Positions 44,533 to 53,545 of a DNA stretch of 64,000 bases are shown piece by piece. Source of the DNA: CAVSUZ01 sp963791885. GTDB lineage: Bacteria; Pseudomonadota; Alphaproteobacteria; Acetobacterales; Acetobacteraceae. The DNA is taken from positions 1,178,001-1,242,000 of the forward strand of contig CAWBUL010000005.1 of NCBI GenBank assembly GCA_963791885.1, read 5' to 3'. The notes beneath the pieces are model-generated. The model was given only the letters and a program-made list of their open reading frames with translations, was not told the origin of the DNA and searched no databases. How positions within the stretch are numbered: position 1 is the first letter of the stretch; each line of letters opens with the position of its first letter. The position numbers and the translations under genes were made by a program.

Positions 44533-45669
44533 GTGCTCTGACGCATTCTATCGATTCACAACATGCGGTTGCCATGCGATTCTGTGAGCATGGCACAGAC
44601 AGTATGCGTGTTGTTGAGCGCGGCAGACAGGAAGCGGCTTAAGGCAATAGCATCGGATCGCAACCGAGCGGGCAAATACATCGAGCGAGCCGAGTCGTTC
44701 TGGCCTCGGCCAGTGGTCGGCCGGTGCAACATGTGGCGAAAGAGATCAGCGTCAGCCGCCCCATGGTCTGGCGCTGGCAGCAGCGTTTTGTCGAGGAAGG
44801 TCCCGACGGGTTGCTGCGTGACAAGACGCGCAAGCCCGGCAAACGACCGATCCCGGCCGATAAAGTGGCGCACGTCGTGGCGCTCACGTGTGGCGAGCCG
44901 CCCCCTGGGACCACGTATTGGACCGGGCGAGCCATGGCAAACGCCACCGCCATGTCTCTGCGCTCGGTGCAGCGCATCTGGGCGGCGCACCAACTCCAGC
45001 CGCACCGCGTGCGCAGCTTCAAGCGCTCGCGTGATCCGCAGTTCGCTGAGAAAATGGCGGATATCATCGGCCTTTATCTCGATCCGCCCGCCCATGCGGT
45101 GGTGCTGTCGATCGACGAAAAGAGCCAAATCCAGGCGCTCGACCGTACCCAGCCTGGACTGCCGCTGAAACCCGGCCGCTGCGGCACCATGACCCACGAC
45201 TACAAACGCCATGGAACGACGACGTTGTTCGCCGCATTGAACGTGCTGAAGGGTACGGTGATCGGTCGCTGCATGCAGCGACACCGGCACGAGGAGTTCA
45301 TCCGCTTCCTCAATGCCGTCGAACGCGAGGTGCCGTCCGGCAAGTTGGTCCATGCGGTCGTCGACAACTACGCCACCCACCGGCACCGAAAGGTACAGGC
45401 CTGGCTGGCACGCCATGACCGATGGACCTTCCACTTCACGCCAACCTCCGGGTCATGGCTGAACGCGGTGGAGACCTTCTTCTCCGCTCTTACCCGACAA
45501 CGCATCCGGCGCGGCAGCTTCCACTCCCTCGTCAGCCTGCAGGCTGCCATTAAGACTTACCTCGCTGAGCGAAATGCAGAACCACGCCCATTCGTCTGGA
45601 CCGCAGCCACCGCCTCAATCCTTGCCAAGCTCGAAAGATTGCCTGCATCGTCCGTATGAGTCAGAGCAC
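44533..45669 (+). mobile_element. IS630-family element with TA target duplication
   Basis: The termini GTGCTCTGA (44533) and TCAGAGCAC (ending 45669) are inverted repeats, flanked by TA on each side (44531-44532 and 45670-45671). It is a different IS630 member from the one at 3302-4495. It lies about 100 bp from the end of the ABC permease gene. Confidence 0.9.
44590..45659 (+). pseudogene. IS630-family transposase, frameshifted near the start
   Basis: From ATG 44590 the reading is MAQTVCVLLSAADRKRLKAI to KYIERAE. There a 1-bp deletion near 44696 moves it to the frame that continues VLASASGRPVQHVAKEISVS and runs open to 45659. The catalytic segments are complete (LSIDEKSQIQALDRTQP, HAVVDNYATHRH, GSWLNAVETFFSAL). 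As read, only a protein lacking the first 45 residues (start 44724) can be made. Confidence 0.8.
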
Positions 45670-45769
45670 TAGATATCTTTCGGAATGACGTGGCCCTTCG
45701 TTCTATTCAGGCAGGTCTTTCGGCCGATCGACGATATATTCGCAAGCGTCGGGTTCTGACCCAGAAAAA

Positions 45770-46678
45770 TCAGGCGTCCATCTGGACCTGGACTTGGTTT
45801 ACGGCTCGCCGTCTACGCCATGACGGTCTGAACCTCCGCCGGCCTCGGAAACGCGGATCGAGCGCATCGCGCAGCCAGTCGCCAATCAAATTCTCGGACA
45901 GCACCAGCAGCACCAACGCCACACCGGGCAGCACGGACGGCCACCACGCGCCGCTGAACAGATACTCGTACCCCTGCGCGACACGCAGCCCGAGCGAGGG
46001 CGTGGTGACGGCAACGCCCAAACCGAGAAACGACAGCGAGGCCTCGAGTTCCACCGCCCGCGGAATATCGACAGAGATCTGCACCAGCAGCGGTCCGAGC
46101 ACATTCGGCAGCAAGTGCCGCACCACGATCCGCGTGGGTGAAGCCCCGGCGAGCATCGCGGCGACGACGTAGTCCTGCCCGCGCTCGGCCAGCACACTCG
46201 CGCGCACAAGTCGCGCATACTGCGCCCAGCCGACCACGCCAATAACCGCGATGACCTTCCACAGGCCGCGGCCCGAAATGGCTAGGACCGCAAGCGCGAT
46301 CAAAACGGCAGGCAGGGAGAGTTGGATATCGACCAGCCGCATGGCCACGGTGTCGAACCAGCCATTGGCCCGATAGCCCGCGGCCAGCCCCACCAGCGTT
46401 CCGATCACCACGCTGATCGACACGGCGACGAAACCGACCAACAGCGACACACGCAGCCCGAACAGTATATTCGACAGCACGTCGCGTCCCAGCCCGTCAG
46501 TGCCGAGCGGGTAGGACTGGTCGCTTCCCGCCATCCAGAACGGTGGATCGAGGCGCGCCATCAGCGACTGCTCTTCCGGATTATGCGGTGCGATCAGCGG
46601 GGCGAAGACCGCAACGACGATCATCGCCAGCAGCAGGAGCAGGGCGATCCAGGGAAGGTCGCGGAACTTAATGCGCAT
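45770..46678 (-). CDS. Dipeptide-type ABC transporter permease (DppC-like)
   Basis: Inner-membrane permease of 302 residues. An N-terminal helix and the OppC_N segment (AMIVVAVFAPLIAPHNPEEQ, YPLGTDGLGRDVLSNILFG) precede about five more helices with the EAA loop (VVAAMLAGASPTRIVVRHLLPN). It pairs with the DppB-like permease, whose 3' end it overlaps by 11 bp. The ATPase genes that normally follow are not here; the IS630 begins 100 bp downstream. Confidence 0.9.
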   Translation of the reverse strand: MRIKFRDLPWIALLLLLAMIVVAVFAPLIAPHNPEEQSLMARLDPPFWMAGSDQSYPLGTDGLGRDVLSNILFGLRVSLLVGFVAVSISVVIGTLVGLAAGYRANGWFDTVAMRLVDIQLSLPAVLIALAVLAISGRGLWKVIAVIGVVGWAQYARLVRASVLAERGQDYVVAAMLAGASPTRIVVRHLLPNVLGPLLVQISVDIPRAVELEASLSFLGLGVAVTTPSLGLRVAQGYEYLFSGAWWPSVLPGVALVLLVLSENLIGDWLRDALDPRFRGRRRFRPSWRRRRAVNQVQVQMDA

Positions 46679-47588
46679 GGCTCACGCGGGGGTCGAACAC
46701 GCCGTAGAGCAGGTCAACGACGAGGTTGATGGTGGCGAACAGGACCGCAACGAGGATCACGTAGGCGAGCACGACCGGGTAGTCGAGCCGATAGAGCGAC
46801 TCCAGCGCCAGACGGTTCATGCCGGGCAGCGCAAAGATGGTTTCAGTGATCACCGCGCCGGCAAACAGGGCGCCGAATTGCAGGCCGAAAACGGTGATCA
46901 GCGGCAGCATGGCGGTGCGCAGCGCATGCTTCAGCACCACAACGGGTTCGGACAGCCCCTTTGCACGCGCGGTCCGCACGTAGTTCAGCGACAGGGTCTC
47001 GAGCAGGCTGGTGCGCGTCAGGCGGGTAAACAGGGCGATGCGGAAGAAGGCCAGGGTAAAGGCCGGCATGATGTAGTGGTCGATGCTGCCGGCCCCAGAC
47101 GCGGGTAGCACGTTGAGCGCCACACTGAAGGCGAAGATCAGCAGGATGCCGAGAAAGAAGGTCGGGATGGACGATCCAAGCACAGACACCGCGCGAATGA
47201 TGCGGTCGAGCGGACTCTCCGGCCAGAGTGCGGCAAAGATGCCGAATGGCAGGCCGAACACCGTGGCGATGGCGATTGACAGCGCAACCAGTTCGGCGGT
47301 GACGGGTACTCGTTCCAGGAGCAGCCGCATGGCGGGCTGACCGCTGTAATAGGACACGCCGAGATCGCCGTGCAGCACGTTCCAGATGAACCGCCCATAT
47401 TGCACCAGGATCGGCTGATCGAGGCCGAGCGACGCCGCAAGCTGCGCCCGGTCATGTACGCTCATTGTCTCGGGGGCGAGCACCGAGATGGGATCGCCCG
47501 TGAGATGGATCAGGATGAAGACGACAGTAGCGACGACCCAGACGGTGAAAGCGGCCTGCAATAGCCTGCGGGCAATGAACCGCGCCAA
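46668..47588 (-). CDS. Dipeptide-type ABC transporter permease (DppB-like)
   Basis: Permease of 306 residues with six helices. The N-terminus FIARRLLQAAFTVWVVATVV and the EAA loop (YVRTARAKGLSEPVVVLKHALR) are characteristic of the DppB/OppB family. It lies 5 bp after the binding-protein gene. The operon context suggests import of hydantoins, N-carbamoyl amino acids or small peptides. Confidence 0.9.
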   Translation of the reverse strand: MARFIARRLLQAAFTVWVVATVVFILIHLTGDPISVLAPETMSVHDRAQLAASLGLDQPILVQYGRFIWNVLHGDLGVSYYSGQPAMRLLLERVPVTAELVALSIAIATVFGLPFGIFAALWPESPLDRIIRAVSVLGSSIPTFFLGILLIFAFSVALNVLPASGAGSIDHYIMPAFTLAFFRIALFTRLTRTSLLETLSLNYVRTARAKGLSEPVVVLKHALRTAMLPLITVFGLQFGALFAGAVITETIFALPGMNRLALESLYRLDYPVVLAYVILVAVLFATINLVVDLLYGVFDPRVSHAH

Positions 47589-47593
47589 GGGCG

Positions 47594-49159
47594 TTACTGT
47601 TTGCGCTTCATTTGCCAGGCCAGGATCATCTCGTCGGCCCGTGAGGTGTAGGCGATGTTGTCGGCAATGCCAGCGATCACATCCTCATAGTACAGCGGTA
47701 GATAGGCGAACTTAACCCGGTCCGCCTGGTAGTATGCCTGCTGGACCTCCTTGGCGCGGGCGGCGTCGTCGAAATCGGCGCCAGCTTTCGCGACGATGGC
47801 ATCGGCATCGGGGTCGCAGAAGTGCTCGCGGTTAACGACCCCGTAACCTGCCTTGGAATCACGGCAATGGTACACGGCGCCCCAGGTCGCGATAGCGTTG
47901 TTGCTGCCCCAGCCCGCGAAATACATGGTGAAATCACCCTTATCGACCTGTGGGAAGAACACGGCTTTCGGGACGGAATTTACCTTCACCGTGATCCCCG
48001 CCTGCTCCAGCAATCCCCCGATCGCCTGTTCCACCAGGCTATCCTCCAGGTAGCGGTCGTTCGGGCCATCAAGCCGCACCTCGAATCCCTTGGGATATCC
48101 GGCCTCGGCCAGCAATTTCTTCGCACCGGCGACGTCGTAGGCGATTGGCTTGAGGTTTGGATCGAAGCCCTCGACGCCATGCGGCGTGAACTGAGTCGCG
48201 ACTTCGGCGGCGCCGTTGAAGATCTTGGCCTTGATCGCCGGCACGTTGATCGCCATCAGCACGGCCTGGCGCACGCGGGGATCCATGAACGGGTTCTTGG
48301 CGCCGGTAGGCATTCCAGGCGACCCGGTTTCACGCCAGTGGTCCATTGAAAGATACATGGTGCGCTGGCCGGGCGTCAGGCTGATATAAGCCTTGCCGCT
48401 GTTCTTGACGCGCTGAAAATCCGTTGGATCGATCTTCTCGGCCACCTGGATCTGGCCGGACAGCAGAGACGCAAGTCGCGTGGCGCCGTCCGGGATGCTT
48501 TCAAGGTGGACGTATTTGAAGTCCGGCTTGTCGCCCCAGAACCCGTCCCAGGCTTCAAGATCAAGGTGGTCATCGGCGAGCCAACCGACGAACTTATACG
48601 GCCCGGTGCCGATCGGGTGATTGGCGAAGGCTTCGCGTCCTTCCTTGCGGATCAGCGCCTCCGGCATCACCGGCACAGCCTGGAGTTTCACGGGGAATGT
48701 CGGGTCGGGCGTGTTGAAACTGACGTCGATGATGTTGGGAGCGACTACTTTGTAGCCGGTGACGTCGTTCGCATCCTCCCGGAACTGGGATTTCGGATTC
48801 TGCCCGGTGTCCATGATGGAGTCGCCGACATCCTGTGCCGTCATGGGCGAGCCGTCCTGGAACTTCACGCCTTCCTGCAGTGTCAGGCGCCAGGTGTGTG
48901 GGTCAACGCTCTGCCACTTCGTAGCGATACGCGGCAGCAGCTCGCCGTGGGCACCCTCAAAGGTGACTGTGTCGAAGATCTCCTGCTGCCAGGCGGTGGT
49001 CGTGCTCTCGGCACGCATGATCGGGTCCAGGGTCACCGCTCCGCCGTTGAAAGCGATGGTCAACGGCGCACTGGGACTGTCGCCGATGGCGGCGTTCGCG
49101 CCGGTAATCGCCATCATGGTGAGCAAGGCACAACCGGTGCAGGCGAGGAGGCTGCTCAT
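47594..49159 (-). CDS. ABC transporter substrate-binding protein (family 5)
   Basis: Periplasmic binding protein of 521 residues. The signal peptide ends near ANAAIG, and the SBP_bac_5 fold follows (GAVTLDPIMRAESTTTAWQQ, PHTWRLTLQEGVKFQDGSPM, PIGTGPYKFVGW). It delivers ligand to the two permeases. The substrate is not readable, but the neighbouring hydantoinase and carbamoylase suggest a cyclic ureide or carbamoyl compound. Confidence 0.9.
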   Translation of the reverse strand: MSSLLACTGCALLTMMAITGANAAIGDSPSAPLTIAFNGGAVTLDPIMRAESTTTAWQQEIFDTVTFEGAHGELLPRIATKWQSVDPHTWRLTLQEGVKFQDGSPMTAQDVGDSIMDTGQNPKSQFREDANDVTGYKVVAPNIIDVSFNTPDPTFPVKLQAVPVMPEALIRKEGREAFANHPIGTGPYKFVGWLADDHLDLEAWDGFWGDKPDFKYVHLESIPDGATRLASLLSGQIQVAEKIDPTDFQRVKNSGKAYISLTPGQRTMYLSMDHWRETGSPGMPTGAKNPFMDPRVRQAVLMAINVPAIKAKIFNGAAEVATQFTPHGVEGFDPNLKPIAYDVAGAKKLLAEAGYPKGFEVRLDGPNDRYLEDSLVEQAIGGLLEQAGITVKVNSVPKAVFFPQVDKGDFTMYFAGWGSNNAIATWGAVYHCRDSKAGYGVVNREHFCDPDADAIVAKAGADFDDAARAKEVQQAYYQADRVKFAYLPLYYEDVIAGIADNIAYTSRADEMILAWQMKRKQ

Positions 49160-49224
49160 GGGGCGGGTCCTGGTTTAGAGTAGCGGCGAAAGCTAGGGCG
49201 TCGACGGTCGCCAGACAACCGGCA

Positions 49225-50202
49225 CTATGCTCCCCGCCAAACCTCTGGCTCGACCGCGCCGACCTGCCCGGTGATCCGCCCATACGTTTCAGGCCTGCGG
49301 TGTTTGTCGAATGCAAAAATCGTCGTACGTCCCAGCGTGCACATTCCCAGATCCAGATCGGCGGTGATCAGCTCGTCAGCCCAACTGGTCGCTTGGGCAA
49401 CGATCTCGCCCTGCGGGTTCACGATGATCGAATGGCCGAACAGCTCGCAGCCATCTTCCGTGCCGGCCTTCGCCGTTGCGACAGCGAAACACGAATTCTG
49501 ATAGCAGCCGGCCTGGATCGACAGGTGGGAGTGGAATACGCGCAGATGATGCGCCTCGAAGCCACCGGCCTCCTGATTCAGGCTCGGGGTATTGTAGCCC
49601 AGCATCACCAGTTCGACGCTCTGCAGGCCGAGGACGCGCCATGCCTCGGGCCAGCGGCGGTCGTTGCAGATCATCATGCCCATGTTGATCCCGTCGAGCG
49701 TGCCCATCGGCGCGCGGATGACCGGAAAGCCGAGATCGCCGACCTCGAAATAGCGCTTCTCTAAATGTTGCACCTTGCGGGCGGGATTGAACGCGGCGTG
49801 CCCGGGCAGGTGCACCTTGCGGTATTTGAGCAGGATGTCGCCTTGGGGATTCACAAGGATGGCGGTGTTGAAGCGCCGGCCTTCCGGTGTGAGTTCGGCA
49901 TAGCCCAGGTGAAAGCCGATGTTGAAGCGGCGCGCAGCCTCGAAAAGCGGCGCCGTCTGGTTGGACGGCATGGCGGTTTCGTACCAGATATCGGCGTCTT
50001 CCAACCGGTCGTAGTAGTGGCGGGGAAAGAAGGTGGTCAGCGCCAGCTCAGGGAAGACCACCAGCTCGACCCCGCGGTGATGTGCGCGTTCCATCAGACG
50101 GACCATACGTTCGACGGCGACCGAACGGGGCTCATCCTTCTGAATCGGCCCGAGCTGAGCGGCGGCGGCGGTGATGCTTCGGCTCATTGCACCTGAATCC
50201 AT
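49225..50202 (-). CDS. N-carbamoyl-amino-acid hydrolase (nitrilase superfamily)
   Basis: Cytoplasmic C-N hydrolase of about 320 residues; Met6 of the longest frame (MSRSITAAAAQLG) is the likely start. From that Met the catalytic triad is E47 (VFPELAL), K124 (YRKVHLPG) and C174 (MMICNDRRWPE), at the positions usual for N-carbamoyl-D-amino-acid hydrolases. The HHLRVFHSHLSIQAGCYQN segment is also typical. It would cleave the product of the adjacent hydantoinase to amino acid, CO2 and ammonia. D or L preference cannot be proven from sequence. Confidence 0.85.
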   Translation of the reverse strand: MDSGAMSRSITAAAAQLGPIQKDEPRSVAVERMVRLMERAHHRGVELVVFPELALTTFFPRHYYDRLEDADIWYETAMPSNQTAPLFEAARRFNIGFHLGYAELTPEGRRFNTAILVNPQGDILLKYRKVHLPGHAAFNPARKVQHLEKRYFEVGDLGFPVIRAPMGTLDGINMGMMICNDRRWPEAWRVLGLQSVELVMLGYNTPSLNQEAGGFEAHHLRVFHSHLSIQAGCYQNSCFAVATAKAGTEDGCELFGHSIIVNPQGEIVAQATSWADELITADLDLGMCTLGRTTIFAFDKHRRPETYGRITGQVGAVEPEVWRGA

Positions 50203-50522
50203 TGCAGCAGGGGGGAGATGGTGACGGTGACCTGTTGGCGATGGTTATCGACGAGGATGCTGATGTAGTGAACCGTGCCGGGCCGTGGCCCGGGCGGCAG
50301 GTCCTTTTCGGGGATGTCCAGATCTGCTTCGCAGACAAAGCGAAAGGCCAGCCAGCCGCCGGCCTGCATGGTGATCCGTTCCATGCGCGTCGATGGCGGC
50401 AGATGGAACTGGTTGGTCAGGCTCTGACGCACCAGTTCCAATGTGCGCGGATCGGTACAGCCTGGCGGCACGACCGTCAGCCGGATATGGCGCGCGACCA
50501 GCGCGAACGCCCCCAGGTACAA
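50184..50522 (-). CDS. Small protein of unknown function, N-terminus probably frameshifted
   Basis: Protein of about 112 residues lying between the hydantoinase and carbamoylase genes, overlapping the latter by 19 bp. A hydrophobic N-terminus (YLGAFALVARHIRL) precedes a soluble domain (WLAFRFVCEADLDIPEKDLP, VHYISILVDN). In the other frame a start at 50556 gives MRRRLILLAAVIV, which would fuse to YLGAFALVA if one base were restored near 50515, making a full membrane anchor. Function unknown. Confidence 0.5.
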   Translation of the reverse strand: MYLGAFALVARHIRLTVVPPGCTDPRTLELVRQSLTNQFHLPPSTRMERITMQAGGWLAFRFVCEADLDIPEKDLPPGPRPGTVHYISILVDNHRQQVTVTISPLLQWIQVQ

Positions 50523-50556
50523 TGACTGCCGCCAGCAGGATCAGCCGCCGGCGCAC

Positions 50557-51918
50557 TCACGTCATCTGACGCGGGACGAAGTGGCCGGTGCCCGGTTTCG
50601 CCAGCACCGACCTGCCGTCCCAGATCAACGCGCCGCGCAGCGCCGTCGCGGCGACACGGGCACGCATGCGCCGTCCGTGATAGGGCGACCAGCGTAGCTC
50701 GGGCCGGTCGACGATGGCGGCTTCGTCGAAGGTGAAATCGCCTGGTTCGAGCACCGCCAGGTCGCAATCCGAACCCGGGAGCAGCGCGCCCTTGCGCGGC
50801 CAGATGCCGTGCAGCTTCGCGGTGCGCTCGGCGCAGTAGGTGGCCATGAGCGTGGGCGAGAGGCCGTGTTCATCGAGCAGCGTGTACATCAAGGGGGCGA
50901 AGGATTGCATGCCGATGAGGCCGGCGCCGCATTCGAAAATGTTGGCGGACGCCTTGCGCTCGATCGGCCAGGGTGCGTGGTCGGTGGAGACATAGGCAAC
51001 GCGGTCGGCTAGCAGCGCGTCCCACATGCGCGGAATTTCAGCCGCAGACCGAAAGGGCGGGTTGCATTTGCCGCGGCCGCCGAGGCGGACGATGTCATCC
51101 TCGGTCATGCACAAATAGTGGATGCAGGCTTCACCGGTGGCCTGCGCGCCCATATTGCGAAACGTTGCGGCAATATCGAAGCCGCGCGCGACCGAGGAAT
51201 GGGCGATGTGGACATGCGCGCCGGTCTCCAACGCCATCTCGAAGATCTCGAGATCGGCCATCGTCTCGGCGATCTCGGGACGGGTGCGGCAATGCATGAT
51301 GGGATCGCTGCGGCCGGCAGCGCGCGCTTCGGCCGTCAGCGTCTCTACCAGCTCCTGATCCTCATTGTGGATGGCGACTGGTAAGCCGGTCCTGGCGATC
51401 AGGCGGAAGGCATCAAGCATCGTGTGATGATCGATGCGGGGAAACCGGACCGCGTCATATTCATAGGTCGAGAGCTTGAAGGCGGAGATCCCACCGGCCG
51501 CGAGCTCCGGCACCGCGCCGACGCCACCGGTCTTCGTGATGGTACCATACAGCGCCATGTCGACATGCGCGGTGCGGTTCACCCAGCCGATCTTGTCCTG
51601 CAGCTTCGCGGCGTCCGTCACCGGCAGCGGCACATCGTACGGCATGTCGCAGCATGTGGTGACACCACCCGCCGCGGCGCTGCGCGTCGATCCCTCGATG
51701 CCGATCCAGCCGATCGCGGAGGAGGTGTGCATGTGCCCATCGACCAGTCCGGGCAGGATGTATTTGCCGGTGTAATCGAACGTCTCGGCTGCTGGTGGCG
51801 GCACGCCCTGTCCGACGGCGGCGATCGTCTCACCGCGCGCGGCGACCCATGCGTCTTTCATGATCGACGCGGTGGTGACCACGCTGCCAAGGAAGACCCG
51901 ATCGAATGGTGCTGACAC
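50557..51918 (-). CDS. Hydantoinase / dihydropyrimidinase-like amidohydrolase
   Basis: Zinc amidohydrolase of 453 residues. The metal ligands are all visible: H62-x-H64 (DGHMHT), carbamylated K148 (SAFKLS), H184 (AIHNED), H240 (HIAHSS) and D313 (STDHAP). It resembles hydantoinases, allantoinases and dihydroorotases. The adjacent carbamoylase favours hydantoin or dihydropyrimidine ring opening. It leads a minus-strand operon that continues with the small protein, carbamoylase, binding protein and permeases. Confidence 0.85.
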   Translation of the reverse strand: MSAPFDRVFLGSVVTTASIMKDAWVAARGETIAAVGQGVPPPAAETFDYTGKYILPGLVDGHMHTSSAIGWIGIEGSTRSAAAGGVTTCCDMPYDVPLPVTDAAKLQDKIGWVNRTAHVDMALYGTITKTGGVGAVPELAAGGISAFKLSTYEYDAVRFPRIDHHTMLDAFRLIARTGLPVAIHNEDQELVETLTAEARAAGRSDPIMHCRTRPEIAETMADLEIFEMALETGAHVHIAHSSVARGFDIAATFRNMGAQATGEACIHYLCMTEDDIVRLGGRGKCNPPFRSAAEIPRMWDALLADRVAYVSTDHAPWPIERKASANIFECGAGLIGMQSFAPLMYTLLDEHGLSPTLMATYCAERTAKLHGIWPRKGALLPGSDCDLAVLEPGDFTFDEAAIVDRPELRWSPYHGRRMRARVAATALRGALIWDGRSVLAKPGTGHFVPRQMT

Positions 51919-52027
51919 TTATATATGTATCCTGTCGCTGACGGGGGTGTGCTTGTCGGTCGTGCGGCCCGAGCTTACGAACGGCGGATCGTAGCGTCCA
52001 TCGGCCAGGGGGAAGGGTTCCAAGCGC
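51919..52027. promoter_or_regulatory. Divergent promoter region, hydantoinase / prpD
   Basis: This 109-bp gap separates the hydantoinase operon (minus) from prpD (plus). An AT-rich TATATATG near 51921 could be the -10 for one of them. GGGGGAAGG upstream of 52028 acts as the prpD ribosome binding site. A shared regulator is possible but not shown. Confidence 0.4.
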
Positions 52028-53545
52028 ATGAAGCAACACGAGGTTCGGGTTCATCCGTCCAAGGCGAACCTGCCACGGCAGGAGCAACTCGCCTGGAAGA
52101 TCGCTGCCGTCGCGGCCGACAAGGTGCCCGTGGAGAAAGACGTTGCCGAGATGATCATCAACCGGATCATCGACAATGCCTCCGTGGCGATCGCGGCGAT
52201 TAACCGCCACTCCGCGGTTTCCGCGCGCGACATGGCGCTCGGTCATGCGCGGCGTGATGGTGCAACGGTGTTCGGCGTGCCACCCGGGCGGCGCGTCAGT
52301 TCGGAATGGGCGGCCTGGGCGAACGGCACGGCGGTACGTGAGCTGGACATGCACGACACCTTCCTTGCCGCCGATTACTCGCACCCAGGCGACAACATCC
52401 CGCCGATCCTGGCAGTTGCGCAGGTCATGGAGCGCTCGGGCCGCGACCTGATCCGCGGCATCGCGACCGGGTATGAGATCCAGATCGACCTCGTGCGTGC
52501 GATCTGCCTGCACGAACACAAGATCGACCACATCGCCCATCTGTGTCCGGCGCAGGCGGCCGGTATCGGCACGCTGCTGCGTTTGCCCACCCCGACGATC
52601 TACCAGGCGGTGCAGCAGGCGGTGCATGTCAGCTTCACCACGCGCCAATCGCGCAAAGGCGAGATCAGCTCCTGGAAGGCTTACGCGCCCGCCCATGTCG
52701 GCAAGCTGGCAATCGAGGCGGTCGATCGTTGCATGCGCGGCGAAGGTGCGCCGAGCCCGATCTATGAAGGCGAGGACAGCGTGATCGCCTGGATGCTGAA
52801 CGGACCGGACGCGGTATACCATGTGCCTCTGCCGGAAGATGGCGAAGCAAAACGCGCCATCATGGACAGTTTCACCAAGGAGCATAGCGCGGAATACCAG
52901 TCCCAGGCGCTGATCGACCTGGCGTTCCGCTTGCGCGAGCGCATTCCTGATCTGGAGCAGATCGAGCGGATCATCATCCACACCAGCCATCATACCCATT
53001 ACGTGATCGGAACCGGCGCGAACGACCCGCAGAAGATGGACCCGAAGGCCAGTCGCGAGACGCTGGACCATTCCATCATGTACATCTTTGCCGTGGCGTT
53101 GCAGGATGGCCGCTGGCACCACGTGGACAGCTACAAGCCTCGGCGCGCGGCGCGCCCCGATACCGTGGCGCTGTGGCATAAGATCGAAACGCGCGAGGAC
53201 CCGGAGTGGACCCGCCGCTACCATTCCTCTGATCCGAACGAGCTGGCCTTCGGCGCGCGGGTGGAGGTCCAGATGCGCGACGGCAGCCGAATCATCGATG
53301 AACTCGCGGTGGCGAATGCCCACTCGCACGGCGCGAAGCCCTTCGCGCGCGAGGATTACGTCCGCAAGTTCCAGACGCTCACCGACGGGATCATCTCGGC
53401 GCGGGAGTCCAATAAATTCCTGGAGGCCGTGCAGGATCTGCCGCGGCTGGGTCAAGGCGAGTTGGGCGCATTGAACGTGGCATTGCCGGCAGGCGCACTG
53501 GCTGTGGGCAAGACCGGGATCTTCGACAACAGGAGGGACGCATGA
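52028..53545 (+). CDS. prpD: 2-methylcitrate dehydratase (MmgE/PrpD family)
   Basis: Fe-S-independent dehydratase of 505 residues in the MmgE/PrpD family, converting 2-methylcitrate to cis-2-methylaconitate in propionate catabolism. Typical segments: RELDMHDTFLAADYSHPGDN, GYEIQIDLV, SRKGEISSWKAYAPAHVGKL and FTKEHSAEYQSQALIDLAF. The next gene is a methylcitrate synthase and overlaps it by 4 bp, which supports this role over other members of the family. No prpB lyase lies in the window. Confidence 0.88.
   Translation: MKQHEVRVHPSKANLPRQEQLAWKIAAVAADKVPVEKDVAEMIINRIIDNASVAIAAINRHSAVSARDMALGHARRDGATVFGVPPGRRVSSEWAAWANGTAVRELDMHDTFLAADYSHPGDNIPPILAVAQVMERSGRDLIRGIATGYEIQIDLVRAICLHEHKIDHIAHLCPAQAAGIGTLLRLPTPTIYQAVQQAVHVSFTTRQSRKGEISSWKAYAPAHVGKLAIEAVDRCMRGEGAPSPIYEGEDSVIAWMLNGPDAVYHVPLPEDGEAKRAIMDSFTKEHSAEYQSQALIDLAFRLRERIPDLEQIERIIIHTSHHTHYVIGTGANDPQKMDPKASRETLDHSIMYIFAVALQDGRWHHVDSYKPRRAARPDTVALWHKIETREDPEWTRRYHSSDPNELAFGARVEVQMRDGSRIIDELAVANAHSHGAKPFAREDYVRKFQTLTDGIISARESNKFLEAVQDLPRLGQGELGALNVALPAGALAVGKTGIFDNRRDA

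Noticed and set aside
51830..53455. Minus-strand 541-codon frame
   Set aside because: Antisense shadow of prpD, low in hydrophobic core pattern and rich in Arg/His as expected from GC-rich reverse frames.
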